The notes under the pieces were generated by a model. It made no database searches. It had not been told where the DNA came from and was given only the letters and a program-made list of their open reading frames with translations. The position numbers and the translations under genes were made by a program. 64,000 nucleotides of DNA from Tragulus kanchil (lineage: Eukaryota > Chordata > Mammalia > Artiodactyla > Tragulidae), in assembly GCA_022376925.1 (NCBI GenBank), contig JAIOJX010000006.1, positions 55,213,658 through 55,277,657 on the forward strand, given 5' to 3'. This document shows positions 1 to 12,030 of this stretch, piece by piece. Numbering within the stretch: the first letter of the stretch is position 1; the number at the start of each line of letters is the position of its first letter.

Positions 1-236
1 TCAATTCTAACAGTCTTTGAAAGTTTCCTTGTTTTCAGGTACCAACAAAATGCTGGAGATTCATCTTATAAATTTAATACCTGAAACTTGAATCCACTTT
101 TCCAAAGAACTTGGTTCCTTTTCATGTGAATCTGTATTTTTTTTTTTCTAATTATTCTAGTTATAAAAGCATATTCTCTTACAGAAAGAGTGAGTATATC
201 ACAATAGTGTAAAGAAGTAGAAAAATAATCCAGACA

Positions 237-2404
237 TTTTAAAGCAACCACTGATAACATTTTAAGATATTCCTTTCCAGATCTGTTTGCAATGAAATTC
301 TATGTGAAATTGTCTTATATATATAAAGTAATATCTTATATTTTTCATTTTAAGAACATGCATAATAATTTTCCTATATCATTAAAAAGTTTCATGAGCA
401 TCATTTCAAGAGTAGTATTATTTCCCACTGTATGAACTTACTATAATTTATTTAGTTATTCTCCAAATAATGGACTCAACTTATTTTTGAAAATTATACT
501 TCAAAGGACAGCTGTGTGCTTGCCTTTCTTCCTATTTTATACTGTTTTTTTTTTTTTTTTAAAGAATCTATTCTAAAAGTAGAATCCATGGATCAGAGAA
601 AATGAGCATATTTCAAGTTCTTAAAGTCTAATTACTGTTGTTCAGCTGCTAAATCATGTCTGATTCTTTGTGACTCCATGGATTGCAGCATGCTAGGCTC
701 CTCTGTCCTCCATTGTCTTCGGGAATTTGCTCAAATTCATGTCCATTGAGTCAATGATGCTATCTAACCATCCCTAACCATCTCAATCCTTTGACCACCC
801 CATTCTCCTCTTGCCCTCCGTTTTTCCCAAGATCAGGGTCTTTTCAAGTGAGTTGGCCCTGATGCTGGGAAAGATTGAAGGCGAGGGAAGAAGGGGATAA
901 CAGAGGATGAGATTGTTAAATGGAATCACTGACAGAATGGACATGAGTTTGAGCAAATTCTGGGAGATGGCAAAAGACAGGAATGCTTGGCATGCTGCAG
1001 TTCATGGAGTCTCAAAGAGCTGGACACAGATGAGGACTGAACTGAACTGAACTTTCATTATCATCAAGAAGTTCTTTAGTTTTGTCTTCACTTTCTGCCA
1101 TTAGAGTAGTATCAGTTGCGTATCTGAGGTTGTTGATAGTTCTCCTAGCAATCTTCATTGCAGCTTGTGAAAAACCGCTATACTATACCCTGGCCATCAT
1201 TGACCAGTCTTATTTTAAAATCTTAAGTATGATAGATAAAAAATTGTTGTTATTTTATATGAATATTTATTCTAAACAGATTAACATGATACGTTAGAAT
1301 ATTGCAAAGGTTTCCCCCAGTTTTAAAGCAACCACAGATAACATTTTAAGATATTCCTTACAAGATCTGTTTGCAATGAAATTCTATGTGAAATTGTCTT
1401 ATATATATAAAGTAATATCTTATATTTTTCATTTTAAGAACATGCATAATAATTTTCCTATATCATTAAAAAGTTTCATGAGCATCATTTCAAGAGTAGT
1501 ATTATTTCCCACTGTATGAACTTACTATAATTTATTTAGTTATTCTCCAAATAATGGACTCAACTTATTTTTGAAAATTATACTTCAAAGGACAGCTGTG
1601 TGCTTGCCTTTCTTCCTATTTTATACTGTTTTTTTTTTTTTTTTAAAGAATCTATTCTAAAAGTAGAATCCATGGATCAGAGAAAATGAGCATATTTCAA
1701 GTTCTTAAAGTCTAATTACTGTTGTTCAGCTGCTAAATCATGTCTGATTCTTTGTGACTCCATGGATTGCAGCATGCTAGGCTCCTCTGTCCTCCATTGT
1801 CTTCGGGAATTTGCTCAAATTCATGTCCATTGAGTCAATGATGCTATCTAACCATCCCTAACCATCTCAATCCTTTGACCACCCCATTCTCCTCTTGCCC
1901 TCCGTTTTTCCCAAGATCAGGGTCTTTTCAAGTGAGTTGGCCCTGATGCTGGGAAAGATTGAAGGCGAGGGAAGAAGGGGATAACAGAGGATGAGATTGT
2001 TAAATGGAATCACTGACAGAATGGACATGAGTTTGAGCAAATTCTGGGAGATGGCAAAAGACAGGAATGCTTGGCATGCTGCAGTTCATGGAGTCTCAAA
2101 GAGCTGGACACAGATGAGGACTGAACTGAACTGAACTTTCATTATCATCAAGAAGTTCTTTAGTTTTGTCTTCACTTTCTGCCATTAGAGTAGTATCAGT
2201 TGCGTATCTGAGGTTGTTGATAGTTCTCCTAGCAATCTTCATTGCAGCTTGTGAAAAACCGCTATACTATACCCTGGCCATCATTGACCAGTCTTATTTT
2301 AAAATCTTAAGTATGATAGATAAAAAATTGTTGTTATTTTATATGAATATTTATTCTAAACAGATTAACATGATACGTTAGAATATTGCAAAGGTTTCCC
2401 CCAG
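237..2404. repeat. Direct duplication pair 1 (237-1320 / 1321-2404)
   Basis: The two copies are 1084 bp apart and run in parallel through unique AT-rich DNA and a BovB remnant. Differences are few and lie mostly at the start of the copy (ccactgataac versus ccacagataac; cctttccag versus ccttacaag). The junction has the microhomology 'tttta'. It is one of 19 similar pairs and is probably an unmerged assembly overlap. Confidence 0.93.
631..1165 (-). mobile_element. BovB LINE 3' remnant with an inverted arm
   Basis: Positions 631-850 read as the complement of the BovB 3' end (gttcagctgctaaatc, ccatggattgcagcatgc). Positions 862-1053 read as the same 3' end in the opposite orientation (gggataacagaggatgag, agctggacacagatgagg). 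Positions 1060-1165 return to the minus-strand BovB RT region (cttcactttctgccattag). The order is therefore minus, plus, minus. The false duplication repeats it at 1715-2249. Only short frames remain, so it does not code for a working protein. Confidence 0.75.
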
Positions 2405-2560
2405 TTTTTAATTTGACTTTATGTTTGGGATTAGCTTTTGATACATAGAAACCTATGTTTATCTGTTAATATCTTCAATTGAAACTTTTGCTGTTGGATT
2501 TATGATGTCTGTATTGATAACAGAAGCGAAAGAGACGTTGGCATGCAGTATATGTAAGTT
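2405..2560. other. Unassigned sequence between duplications 1 and 2
   Basis: No repeat family or credible exon recognised. Confidence 0.4.
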
Positions 2561-4738
2561 AACTATAAAATTGATTTTACTACAGCACCTATGATATAAG
2601 GGCAGTAAAGGAGCCTTGCAGTTCCTCCATATGACCACATGTGAGTGGAGTCCCAGCCTCATACTACAATCTGTGTGTGTCAAGGCCCTTCCTAGTTCTG
2701 CTCCTCTCTCTCACAGTTAGTTGAGTCTCCTGTATTTGGAGGAGTCCATCTTTGTTGAGACAGTCTCTACTTAAAACCTGTTGTCATTTAATAATCCCCA
2801 GGGCCCAAAACTCTTCAAAATTGTCTCAACCAGAGCCCCAACAAAACTGCCCTTTGGCCACTCTGCCAGGACTTCTCTGTTCTTGATCAGTAAAACAGAG
2901 CTGTAATGATAGAAGGATGAAGGCATCTCAGAAGAGGAGCACAGTGTGAAAGGAGCAGGCTCAGAAGGCAGTCCAGCTTGTGCCATGAAATCTGTGCTCA
3001 TCCTCTGCACAGAAGGGCCCCAGAGGACCTTCCCTCACCTTGACTCTACTTTCTCTGTGTGTCAGCTTCCCCCTTTCCTCATGTGACTCTCTCTCATGAA
3101 GTCATTCAGTACCATGTCCACACCCCCCCTCTCCACTCCAGGAGCTCCCCACATACTTCAGGATACAGTTCCATTCTTTGCATTTTGCAAACTCCAGTCA
3201 TGTCTGGAGTTTCTCCAGTGTGCTCATTGTTTTGTTGGCGCTTGTAGTGTGAAGTGGGATGAAGTTTAATTTTTTAAAGATAAAACTAGATACTTTGTTT
3301 TTTCACTATTTAAGATGTAGACACATCAAGGTCAGTGTTATTTTTGTTAAGGACAATACAGTTTATGGTATGTCAAGAGAGAAATAATTTGAATCAGCAT
3401 GACTCTGGGCCTTGCTTATCTTGAAATAATAAACTTCACTCTTACTGTGTTAAGGAACATTTCGCAATCTCGGAGCCTGGCCTCCTTTACAGAAGGAACC
3501 ACATTCCTTTCAAAGGCCCTTTCCTTCCTATGAAGAGTGGATGCTGCCTGCTTCACCTGAGCATCAATTCATCTCCCCCCAAAATGGGGTTCTTCCCACC
3601 TCCCACCAAGATAAATTGTGTTCCTAGGGGTTATCAGAAACAGAATGCGAAGAAGTTAAAAACTATAAAATTGATTTTACTACAGCACCTATGATATAAG
3701 GGCAGTAAAGGAGCCTTGCAGTTCCTCCATATGACCACATGTGAGTGGAGTCCCAGCCTCATACTACAATCTGTGTGTGTCAAGGCCCTTCCTAGTTCTG
3801 CTCCTCTCTCTCACAGTTAGTTGAGTCTCCTGTATTTGGAGGAGTCCATCTTTGTTGAGACAGTCTCTACTTAAAACCTGTTGTCATTTAATAATCCCCA
3901 GGGCCCAAAACTCTTCAAAATTGTCTCAACCAGAGCCCCAACAAAACTGCCCTTTGGCCACTCTGCCAGGACTTCTCTGTTCTTGATCAGTAAAACAGAG
4001 CTGTAATGATAGAAGGATGAAGGCATCTCAGAAGAGGAGCACAGTGTGAAAGGAGCAGGCTCAGAAGGCAGTCCAGCTTGTGCCATGAAATCTGTGCTCA
4101 TCCTCTGCACAGAAGGGCCCCAGAGGACCTTCCCTCACCTTGACTCTACTTTCTCTGTGTGTCAGCTTCCCCCTTTCCTCATGTGACTCTCTCTCATGAA
4201 GTCATTCAGTACCATGTCCACACCCTCCCTCTCCACTCAAGGAGCTCCCCACATACTTCAGGATACAGTTCCATTCTTTGCATTTTGCAAACTCCAGTCA
4301 TGTCTGGAGTTTCTCCAGTGTGCTCATTGTTTTGTTGGCGCTTGTAGTGTGAAGTGGGATGAAGTTTAATTTTTTAAAGATAAAACTAGATACTTTGTTT
4401 TTTCACTATTTAAGATGTAGACACATCAAGGTCAGTGTTATTTTTGTTAAGGACAATACAGTTTATGGTATGTCAAGAGAGAAATAATTTGAATCAGCAT
4501 GACTCTGGGCCTTGCTTATCTTGAAATAATAAACTTCACTCTTACTGTGTTAAGGAACATTTCGCAATCTCGGAGCCTGGCCTCCTTTACAGAAGGAACC
4601 ACATTCCTTTCAAAGGCCCTTTCCTTCCTATGAAGAGTGGATGCTGCCTGCTTCACCTGAGCATCAATTCATCTCCCCCCAAAATGGTGTTCTTCCCACC
4701 TACCACCAAGATAAATTGTGTTCCTAGGGGGTTATCAG
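2561..4738. repeat. Direct duplication pair 2 (2561-3637 / 3661-4738)
   Basis: The copies are offset by 1100 bp. Between them lie 23 bases (3638-3660) that resemble a corrupted version of 2519-2560: aacagaatgcgaagaag against aacagaagcgaaagag. That is what a noisy read end would give. The distal end of copy 1 also carries substitutions (atggggttc versus atggtgttc). Confidence 0.93.
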
Positions 4739-4798
4739 TCTTCATATTTGCTTTAGCTCTTCTGCTACTTATCTTTTGTACACTTTTAGGGGATAAAT
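4728..4798 (+). CDS. Candidate coding exon with a membrane segment (unidentified host gene)
   Basis: Seen: an open frame encodes a hydrophobic run ending VFIFALALLLLIFCTLLGDK and reaches a textbook donor, aaat|gtaagt, at 4798/4799, leaving one base of a split codon. The nearest upstream acceptor-like site is gtgttcctag at 4718-4727, but its polypyrimidine tract is poor, so the 5' boundary is uncertain. Inferred: penultimate exon of a type I membrane protein whose tail continues at 5013. The protein family was not recognised. The first copy of duplication 2 ends inside this exon (3637), so only the second copy is complete. The alternative is a chance open frame beside a chance donor. Confidence 0.3.
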
Positions 4799-5012
4799 GT
4801 AAGTTTAAATTTGCTTATAGAAATAAGTAACTTATGAGGTAGATAATTTGGGTTTATGTAGTCTTCTGTTTCTACTGATGGAAATGGCATTTGGGAAAAT
4901 TTCCCTGATTGTGAACAAAACGTTTAGGTGGCTCTTTACTTAAATAAATAACCAGTATGTTTACCTTGCTCTGGAAATAGATTTAAAAGGATATTTTTCT
5001 TTCTTTATGTAG

Positions 5013-5074
5013 CTAAGCAAAAGCGAAGGTCTGATCTTCATGATGAGCTGAACTCAGAGAAAGATGTGGAATGA
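5013..5074 (+). CDS. Candidate terminal coding exon (charged cytoplasmic tail)
   Basis: Seen: a strong acceptor, ttctttctttatgtag, ends at 5012. The single base left by the donor at 4798 plus 'ct' makes a Ser codon, and the frame then reads SKQKRRSDLHDELNSEKDVE and stops at TGA 5072-5074. A membrane span followed by a basic-then-acidic tail is the usual order for a type I membrane protein. The intron would be 214 bp (4799-5012). No close AATAAA follows, and neither the gene nor upstream exons were recognised. Donor, acceptor and phase agree, which is suggestive but not proof of a real gene. Confidence 0.32.
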
Positions 5075-5403
5075 TACAGTGATGATACACACAAGGAGAT
5101 TCATTGACAAGAAAACTCTCAGCGTCCGAATTTGAGGCCCAGGGCTGGACATGAACCAAATGGCATCAGACAGGAGCTCTCCCTGGGTGAGTCTGGGCTG
5201 CAGCCAAGAGCATACATATGGGCCTTGAGTGGGATGGGGGCTCTAATTACAGCTGTGGCTGAGGCCGGCTGATGCAGCAGGTACAGCCACCAGCAGCCTG
5301 TGGAACTTCGGCAGAAAAGGCTAAGCATGTGTTTCTGATTTGCTCAAGTTATAAGCTTGGAACCCACAGTGAGGCACTGCTGTGGGTGTGGAGGAACTTT
5401 GTA

Positions 5404-7690
5404 GAGATTGTTGCCGCTGCTGTAGACAAGCATCCCTCTGGTTTGAAGAAGTGAGGGCTGGAGTGTATGAGGTGGTGATGGAAGAGCAGAGATTGTGGGA
5501 TGATCATGTTTGCCTGCATATATTTGTGGAAGCAAGATGGATCCCTTCAAACTTGTGAACCCCTGGTGTTCTTGGACATTTGAGCCTGGTGGGGTCTTCA
5601 GTGGAGAAAGACTATATTTCTTAAAACTCTCAACCCAGAAATCTTGGATTTCTGCTTTCCCTTCCCTTATTTCCAACCTATCAATAAGCCTTAATGTTTC
5701 TACCTATAAAATCAAAATGCATTCATCTGCTTCTCTTCTGCTTCTGCTTCTATGATGCTAAAAGGCACTGGCAAGGCTTTCTTGGTTTACTAGGCTCCTG
5801 ACTACTGTTTCAGCTCTCTTCCCTACAGTTCACTTTCTGTACAGAGTTAACTTTTAATAATAAAACTCAACCTTGTCATTTCCTGCTAGAATACACCAGT
5901 GACTTAACATTCTGCTTGTTATAAAATCAAATCTGCTTAAAATGGCCTATAAAGCCCTAAAGGTCTAACTCCCTCCCCAGTCCCTTCTGTTACCATTCTT
6001 CCCCTTGCTCTCTGTACAGAAGCCACATGACTTTCTGTTTCAGGAACAGGAAAGTTCATTCCCACCTCAGGGCCTTGGCACCAACTGTTCCCTTTGCCTA
6101 CGCTGGGCTTCTCCTAGCTCCTTAGTGTCCATGTCCAGCATCAGAGAGCCTTTCTTGGACATCCAACTTAAAGTAGCACCCATTTTCATCATTCTGATAT
6201 TTTCACATTAGCATTTACAACCCCTAATATTTTCTTAATTATTTTTACCACCTACCTGTCTAACATCTCTCTAATCTAAGCTAGCTACAAGTTTATGGTA
6301 TAATTTGTAGGGGCAGGGTAGGAGTAGTGATAGATGAATATTTGAATAAATGGCTAGCTAGGAACTAATTCATTTAGCATTTCTTTTAGTGTTAGAGTAG
6401 GGATTTTTGGTTGAATCCTCAGCTCCTGGAACAGTGCTTAGTGCATAGTAGTCATTTAATAAATTATTTGCTGAATGAATGAAACAGCTGCAGTGAATAA
6501 TTGAAAAAAAGAAGTAGAGGATAGATTCACCTTTATTCCCTTGAGAGCATGAAATGCAATACAGAGATTGTTGCCGCTGCTGTAGCCTTGGTGGGGGTAT
6601 GAGGTGGTGATGGAAGAGCAGAGATTGTGGGATGATCATGTTTGCCTGCATATATTTGTGGAAGCAAGATGGATCCCTTCAAACTTGTGAACCCCTGGTG
6701 TTCTTGGACATTTGAGCCTGGTGGGGTCTTCAGTGGAGAAAGACTATATTTCTTAAAACTCTCAACCCAGAAATCTTGGATTTCTGCTTTCCCTTCCCTT
6801 ATTTCCAACCTATCAATAAGCCTTAATGTTTCTACCTATAAAATCAAAATGCATTCATCTGCTTCTCTTCTGCTTCTGCTTCTATGATGCTAAAAGGCAC
6901 TGGCAAGGCTTTCTTGGTTTACTAGGCTCCTGACTACTGTTTCAGCTCTCTTCCCTACAGTTCACTTTCTGTACAGAGTTAACTTTTAATAATAAAACTC
7001 AACCTTGTCATTTCCTGCTAGAATACACCAGTGACTTAACATTCTGCTTGTTATAAAATCAAATCTGCTTAAAATGGCCTATAAAGCCCTAAAGGTCTAA
7101 CTCCCTCCCCAGTCCCTTCTGTTACCATTCTTCCCCTTGCTCTCTGTACAGAAGCCACATGACTTTCTGTTTCAGGAACAGGAAAGTTCATTCCCACCTC
7201 AGGGCCTTGGCACCAACTGTTCCCTTTGCCTACGCTGGGCTTCTCCTAGCTCCTTAGTGTCCATGTCCAGCATCAGAGAGCCTTTCTTGGACATCCAACT
7301 TAAAGTAGCACCCATTTTCATCATTCTGATATTTTCACATTAGCATTTACAACCCCTAATATTTTCTTAATTATTTTTACCACCTACCTGTCTAACATCT
7401 CTCTAATCTAAGCTAGCTACAAGTTTATGGTATAATTTGTAGGGGCAGGGTAGGAGTAGTGATAGATGAATATTTGAATAAGTGGCTAGCTAGGAACTAA
7501 TTCATTTAGCATTTCTTTTAGTGTTAGAGTAGGGATTTTTGGTTGAATCCTCAGCTCCTGGAACAGTGCTTAGTGCATAGTAGTCATTTAATAAATTATT
7601 TGCTGAATGAATGAAACAGCTGCAGTGAATAATTGAAAAAAAGAAGTAGAGGATAGATTCACCTTTATTCCCTTGAGAGCATGAAATGCA
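5404..7690. repeat. Direct duplication pair 3 (5404-6558 / 6564-7690)
   Basis: The copies are offset by 1132 bp over most of their length. The start of copy 2 is condensed: after gccgctgctgtag, about 28 bases of copy 1 are missing or garbled before the shared gtatgaggtggtgatgg. Downstream the copies are almost identical. Confidence 0.93.
5880..6485 (+). mobile_element. L2 LINE 3' region
   Basis: The order of motifs fits the L2 3' end in sense orientation: cacctcagggccttggcacc, ctgttccctttgcctacg, gagcctttcttggacatcc, then gaacagtgcttagtgcatag and aataaattatttgctgaatg. It is ancient and non-coding. Positions 7015-7617 are the artefactual second copy. Confidence 0.65.
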
Positions 7691-7734
7691 TCTCACCTGT
7701 CACACATAGTTAAACTATTATAGTGTTTCCCAGG

Positions 7735-7900
7735 AGACAAGTAACATGCAGATGCTCTTGCAGTACCTCATTTAACACTTAAAGCAACATTCTGAGTTAC
7801 ATGCTGTTACTTCCATTTTATAGATGGAGAAACAGAGGCTCAGAGAGATTAAGTACCTGCTATTTAAGTCAGGCAGCAGCCTCTCTAGTCACTTGATGCT
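7735..7900 (-). mobile_element. MIR SINE
   Basis: The string ccattttatagatggagaa followed by acagaggctcagagagatta is the MIR core and 3' region read in reverse. Old and diverged. Confidence 0.7.
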
Positions 7901-8939
7901 ATCTAGTAGTCTGTTAGTATGGTTTCATTCCAGTAATGTGTTTATTAAAGTTATCATTTTTAAGTAAGACTTCATATATCTTATAACAATAAAAGTAACA
8001 GTACTTATAAAATGGTAAAATGGTCAAAAGCATCTTTTCTTGCTTCTTTCCTGTTCTGAGGGGACATGCTACCTTTTGGCACAGTTATCAGTAAATGACC
8101 AGATTAGAAACATCAAATATGGGAACTGTGCTCTGTCTGCTTCATTACAGATTATTTTCTCAGCTTTCAAGAGAGGCAGAAATAGAGTAAAATAATCTCG
8201 AATTAAAGGTTATGGCAAAGAGACCTAAAATAATTAGTAATCCCTTGCTCTCATGTAGGAAAAACAGTGTTTTATTTTGAAATTTTGGGCTCCTTTTGGA
8301 AACAAAATTTGCTTTTTTGAGCTCTACAGGGTGCCTGACTCCCTGAGCAGCCTGCCTTGGAAGGCTGCCTCACTGCCAGCTTTCAGTAGGCCTGGCATTT
8401 GCCTCCTTGTGTCCATCCCACTGAGTTCCATGAAAACAGATGGAGCTTGTTCTTAATCGACTTGCTGTGCTTGGATGTGATGCTTTCAGACATGAAATCT
8501 TGATTAATGGCAAATGTTAATTGAAGCAGTGAATTATTAAAGTGTTTTTCCATAAATGATAAATGTTGTTGTTGGCTCTTTGGCCTCTTGTGACATCCTG
8601 AAACTTTCCAAGAAGTTGCTAGCTTTGTCCAGGGAAAATGGAAAGAGATGGCTGAATTTGTGGTAACCTGTTTATGCTCTGTGGCCAAGCTTCACTGGGG
8701 ATGAACTACCTTTTCTCTTGGACTCCCATATCACCTCAATCAAACAAGAAAACAGTCTTTCCCTTAAATACAGTACTCTGTCTAAATGAGCTCATCCAGC
8801 CTCCGAGCTTTGGTGCCCATCAATAGCTGATGACACCCATTCTTTACCTCAAACTCAGATTTTCCCCTGAGCTCCATACTTATAAACATCATTATTATTT
8901 TAAAACTCCATGTGATCCCCCATGGGATCTCAAAGTCAT
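7901..8939. other. Unassigned single-copy sequence
   Basis: No exon, RNA gene or repeat family was recognised. The open frame at 8383-8688 on the minus strand has no supporting start context or known motif. Confidence 0.4.
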
Positions 8940-9225
8940 ATTCATTCATTTAACAAATGATTATCTAGCACTTATTATTTGTCCCCAGGGCCACTTTGTT
9001 CTAAGCTCTGGCAAAGCAGTAATGAACAAAATAGTTCCTTGTGGCACTTACATTCTAGTGGGGAGGGAAGAAGACAAATAAACTAAGGCAACAATGGGGT
9101 GCAGAGGTTGCTAAGCATTGGAGGTGGCGATGGGAGAGTTCGAGGTTGTTATAAAGTGCACAAGAGGTGTCCTGCTAGATGGTATTTGAGCAAAGACTTA
9201 GAATTCTAGACGGAGGTAAGATTTA
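8940..9225 (-). mobile_element. L2 LINE fragment
   Basis: It reads attcatttaacaaatg, ccactttgttctaagctctg, agtaatgaacaaaatag, cttacattctagtgggg, then gtatttgagcaaagactta. That is the L2 3' region in reverse. Confidence 0.6.
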
Positions 9226-9994
9226 AACATAAAAAAATGAAACTATACTATATTCCAAATTGTCTTTCCTTTCATATTTCCCCTTGTCCTGTGTTCACAA
9301 TCCCCAGGAATGTGGCACACAGTCACTGGAGTCACAGACATGGGATTATCTTCCTTCTCCACTTCTGTATTTTTAGGAGAAATCATCCTCTCACCCACTG
9401 AATTCCTGCCATCCCCAATCAGGAACTCACACTTTCACAGGGGCACTAGGTAAAATCTTCTGCCTCTTGTCCACCTTTCCCTGGCTTCTCCTGTGGGAGA
9501 AGGAAGAATGGATCCAACAGACCAAATGGAGACAGTCTCTCATCTATTTATCCAGTTTCTCTAGTGCTCTCTGGTTGCATTTCTCAGATTTTCATTTTCA
9601 CAGTAGTGAAGCAGAGGATCTTATTCAAATACAGGCTCTGATCCAGAAGGTCTTTGCCATAGGTCTGAGGTTCTGCATATCTGTTGCACTCTCAGGTAAT
9701 GCTGATGCTGCTGGTCTCTGGGCTGTACTCTGAGGGGCCCACCAGAGTCTGTGAGTGTGAGAAGGCTTCAGTCCTTCTTGCTAAGTACTTTTCCAGCAGC
9801 TCCAGCTCTCGTCATCTGTAGGATCCAATATATAGCTTTGAGAGCAAGTATTAGGAAGCCCACTTTCACTTGAAATTCAAGCCAAATACTCCAATCCACA
9901 TTTATTAGATTAAAGCCTTTTGCTTGATTTCTGTTTGACACCTGTCTATTATTCTGTTCAGAAGTCAGGAGAAAGAAAGAAGATTTTGTTTCTT

Positions 9995-10110
9995 GTTATA
10001 ATTTCCATTTTATGTATGAGGAAACTGAGTCTTAATAAAGTAGAACAATCGATTTAAAGCCAAACAGGGTGGAAGTGCAGACTGGGGTTTGAAGACTACC
10101 ACTTTGATCC
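9995..10110 (-). mobile_element. MIR SINE fragment
   Basis: ccattttatgtatgaggaa followed by actgagtcttaataaag is a reverse MIR core. It recurs at about 11105-11220 through duplication 4. Confidence 0.6.
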
Positions 10111-10139
10111 CAGCATTTATCCCGTACCTTCTGTTTTAT

Positions 10140-10515
10140 TCTGCTGCCATGAAACTGCCCTGCCCAGCGGATCTGGTCCCTCTCTATCATGTGATTCCTG
10201 TGCCTATCCTCTGCTTTGTGCACCTCCCCACTAGTCAGTTTCCTTACCACTTTTTGCTGCTTGGCTTCACAGATCAAGGTCTAACTCCTTTATGAAGCTT
10301 TTCTTGTGATTCCTCAGCATGAAATAATCCCTCCGTATTTGTCTCTTGGTTTACTGTGCACAGAATTCCATCATTTCACTTGCAATAGTTAGTGCAGAGA
10401 ATTTCCTCTACTATTCTGAAAGATCAGAATAGTTCTTGATTCACCTTTTCTTCCCAGCACGCTACTCAGAGCTTGCACTTATTAAATGCTAAATATATAT
10501 ATTGAATGAATGTTT
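10140..10515 (+). mobile_element. L2 LINE 3' region
   Basis: Sense-oriented L2-like order: a cttcacagatcaaggtc segment, atgaagcttttcttgtgatt, then an ending in cttattaaatgctaaat with ttgaatgaatg. Diverged. It recurs at about 11250-11627. Confidence 0.5.
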
Positions 10516-11884
10516 AATGCTTATGTTGAAACTTAATGGCTGAATGCTTCTGTGCTCAGTCCCATTAGTTTAAGGCAAGCCCCACCTTTCCTGGCTTCTC
10601 CTGTGGGAGAAGGAAGAATGGATCCAACAGACCAAATGGAGACAGTCTCTCATCTATTTATCCAGTTTCTCTAGTGCTCTCTGGTTGCATTTCTCAGATT
10701 TTCATTTTCACAGTAGTGAAGCAGAGGATCTTATTCAAATACAGGCTCTGATCCAGAAGGTCTTTGCCATAGGTCTGAGGTTCTGCATATCTGTTGCACT
10801 CTCAGGTAATGCTGATGCTGCTGGTCTCTGGGCTGTACTCTGAGGGGCCCACCAGAGTCTGTGAGTGTGAGAAGGCTTCAGTCCTTCTTGCTAAGTACTT
10901 TTCCAGCAGCTCCAGCTCTCGTCATCTGTAGGATCCAATATATAGCTTTGAGAGCAAGTATTAGGAAGCCCACTTTCACTTGAAATTCAAGCCAAATACT
11001 CCAATCCACATTTATTAGATTAAAGCCTTTTGCTTGATTTCTGTTTGACACCTGTCTATTATTCTGTTCAGAAGTCAGGAGAAAGAAAGAAGATTTTGTT
11101 TCTTGTTATAATTTCCATTTTATGTATGAGGAAACTGAGTCTTAATAAAGTAGAACAATCGATTTAAAGCCAAACAGGGTGGAAGTGCAGACTGGGGTTT
11201 GAAGACTACCACTTTGATCCCAGCATTTATCCCGTACCTTCTGTTTTATTCTGCTGCCATGAAACTGCCCTGCCCAGCGGATCTGGTCCCTCTCTATCAT
11301 GTGATTCCTGTGCCTATCCTCTGCTTTGTGCACCTCCCCACTAGTCAGTTTCCTTACCACTTTTTGCTGCTTGGCTTCACAGATCAAGGTCTAACTCCTT
11401 TATGAAGCTTTTCTTGTGATTCCTCAGCATGAAATAATCCCTCCGTATTTGTCTCTTGGTTTACTGTGCACAGAATTCCATCATTTCACTTGCAATAGTT
11501 AGTGCAGAGAATTTCCTCTACTATTCTGAAAGATCAGAATAGTTCTTGATTCACCTTTTCTTCCCAGCACGCTACTCAGAGCTTGCACTTATTAAATGCT
11601 AAATATATATATATTGAATGAATGTTTAATGCTTATGTTGAAACTTAATGGCTGAATGCTTCTGTGCTCAGTCTTCCTATTTCTGTCTTCTCTTTATTTC
11701 CTTGCATTTTTCTTCTTCACTGTATGAGCAGAAATAGGGAGGGCAGTGACAGTGCCTTATTATATTATAGACCTGCTCATTGTTTGGTGAGGACCTTGCA
11801 CAAACTTACGGTAAAATAAAAGGTTGATAATAGAACATTTTTGTATTCTAAGAAGAGCAGAATACAACCTTTCAATTCACAGTT

Positions 11885-12016
11885 AAAAGAATCAGCTCTT
11901 CCATTAACAAGTATATCATCTTGGGCTAGTTACCTAAGTTATATGAACTTTATTGTCCTCATCTGTAAGATGGTGGTGTTGACAACTATATCACAGAGTT
12001 ATTGAAGGATCAGGTG
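11885..12016 (+). mobile_element. MIR SINE, 5' portion, interrupted by a SINE array
   Basis: It reads gggctagttacctaagtt, cctcatctgtaagatgg, ggatcaggtgaaataatac. The MIR resumes at 12913 (gaataccaggggctcaataa), so everything between is an insertion. Confidence 0.75.
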
Positions 12017-12030
12017 AAATAATACATCTT

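Larger units (their letters stand above)
9471..11672. repeat. Direct duplication pair 4 (9471-10560 / 10582-11672)
   Basis: The copies are offset by 1110 bp, with a 21-base spacer (10561-10581) that matches neither flank cleanly. The few differences are indels in short runs (tttccctgg versus tttcctgg; a longer (AT)n tract near 11605). Confidence 0.93.

Noticed and set aside
5272..5454. Sixty-codon plus-strand frame
   Set aside because: No family motif, no splice support, and it runs into duplication 3. I could not tell it from chance.
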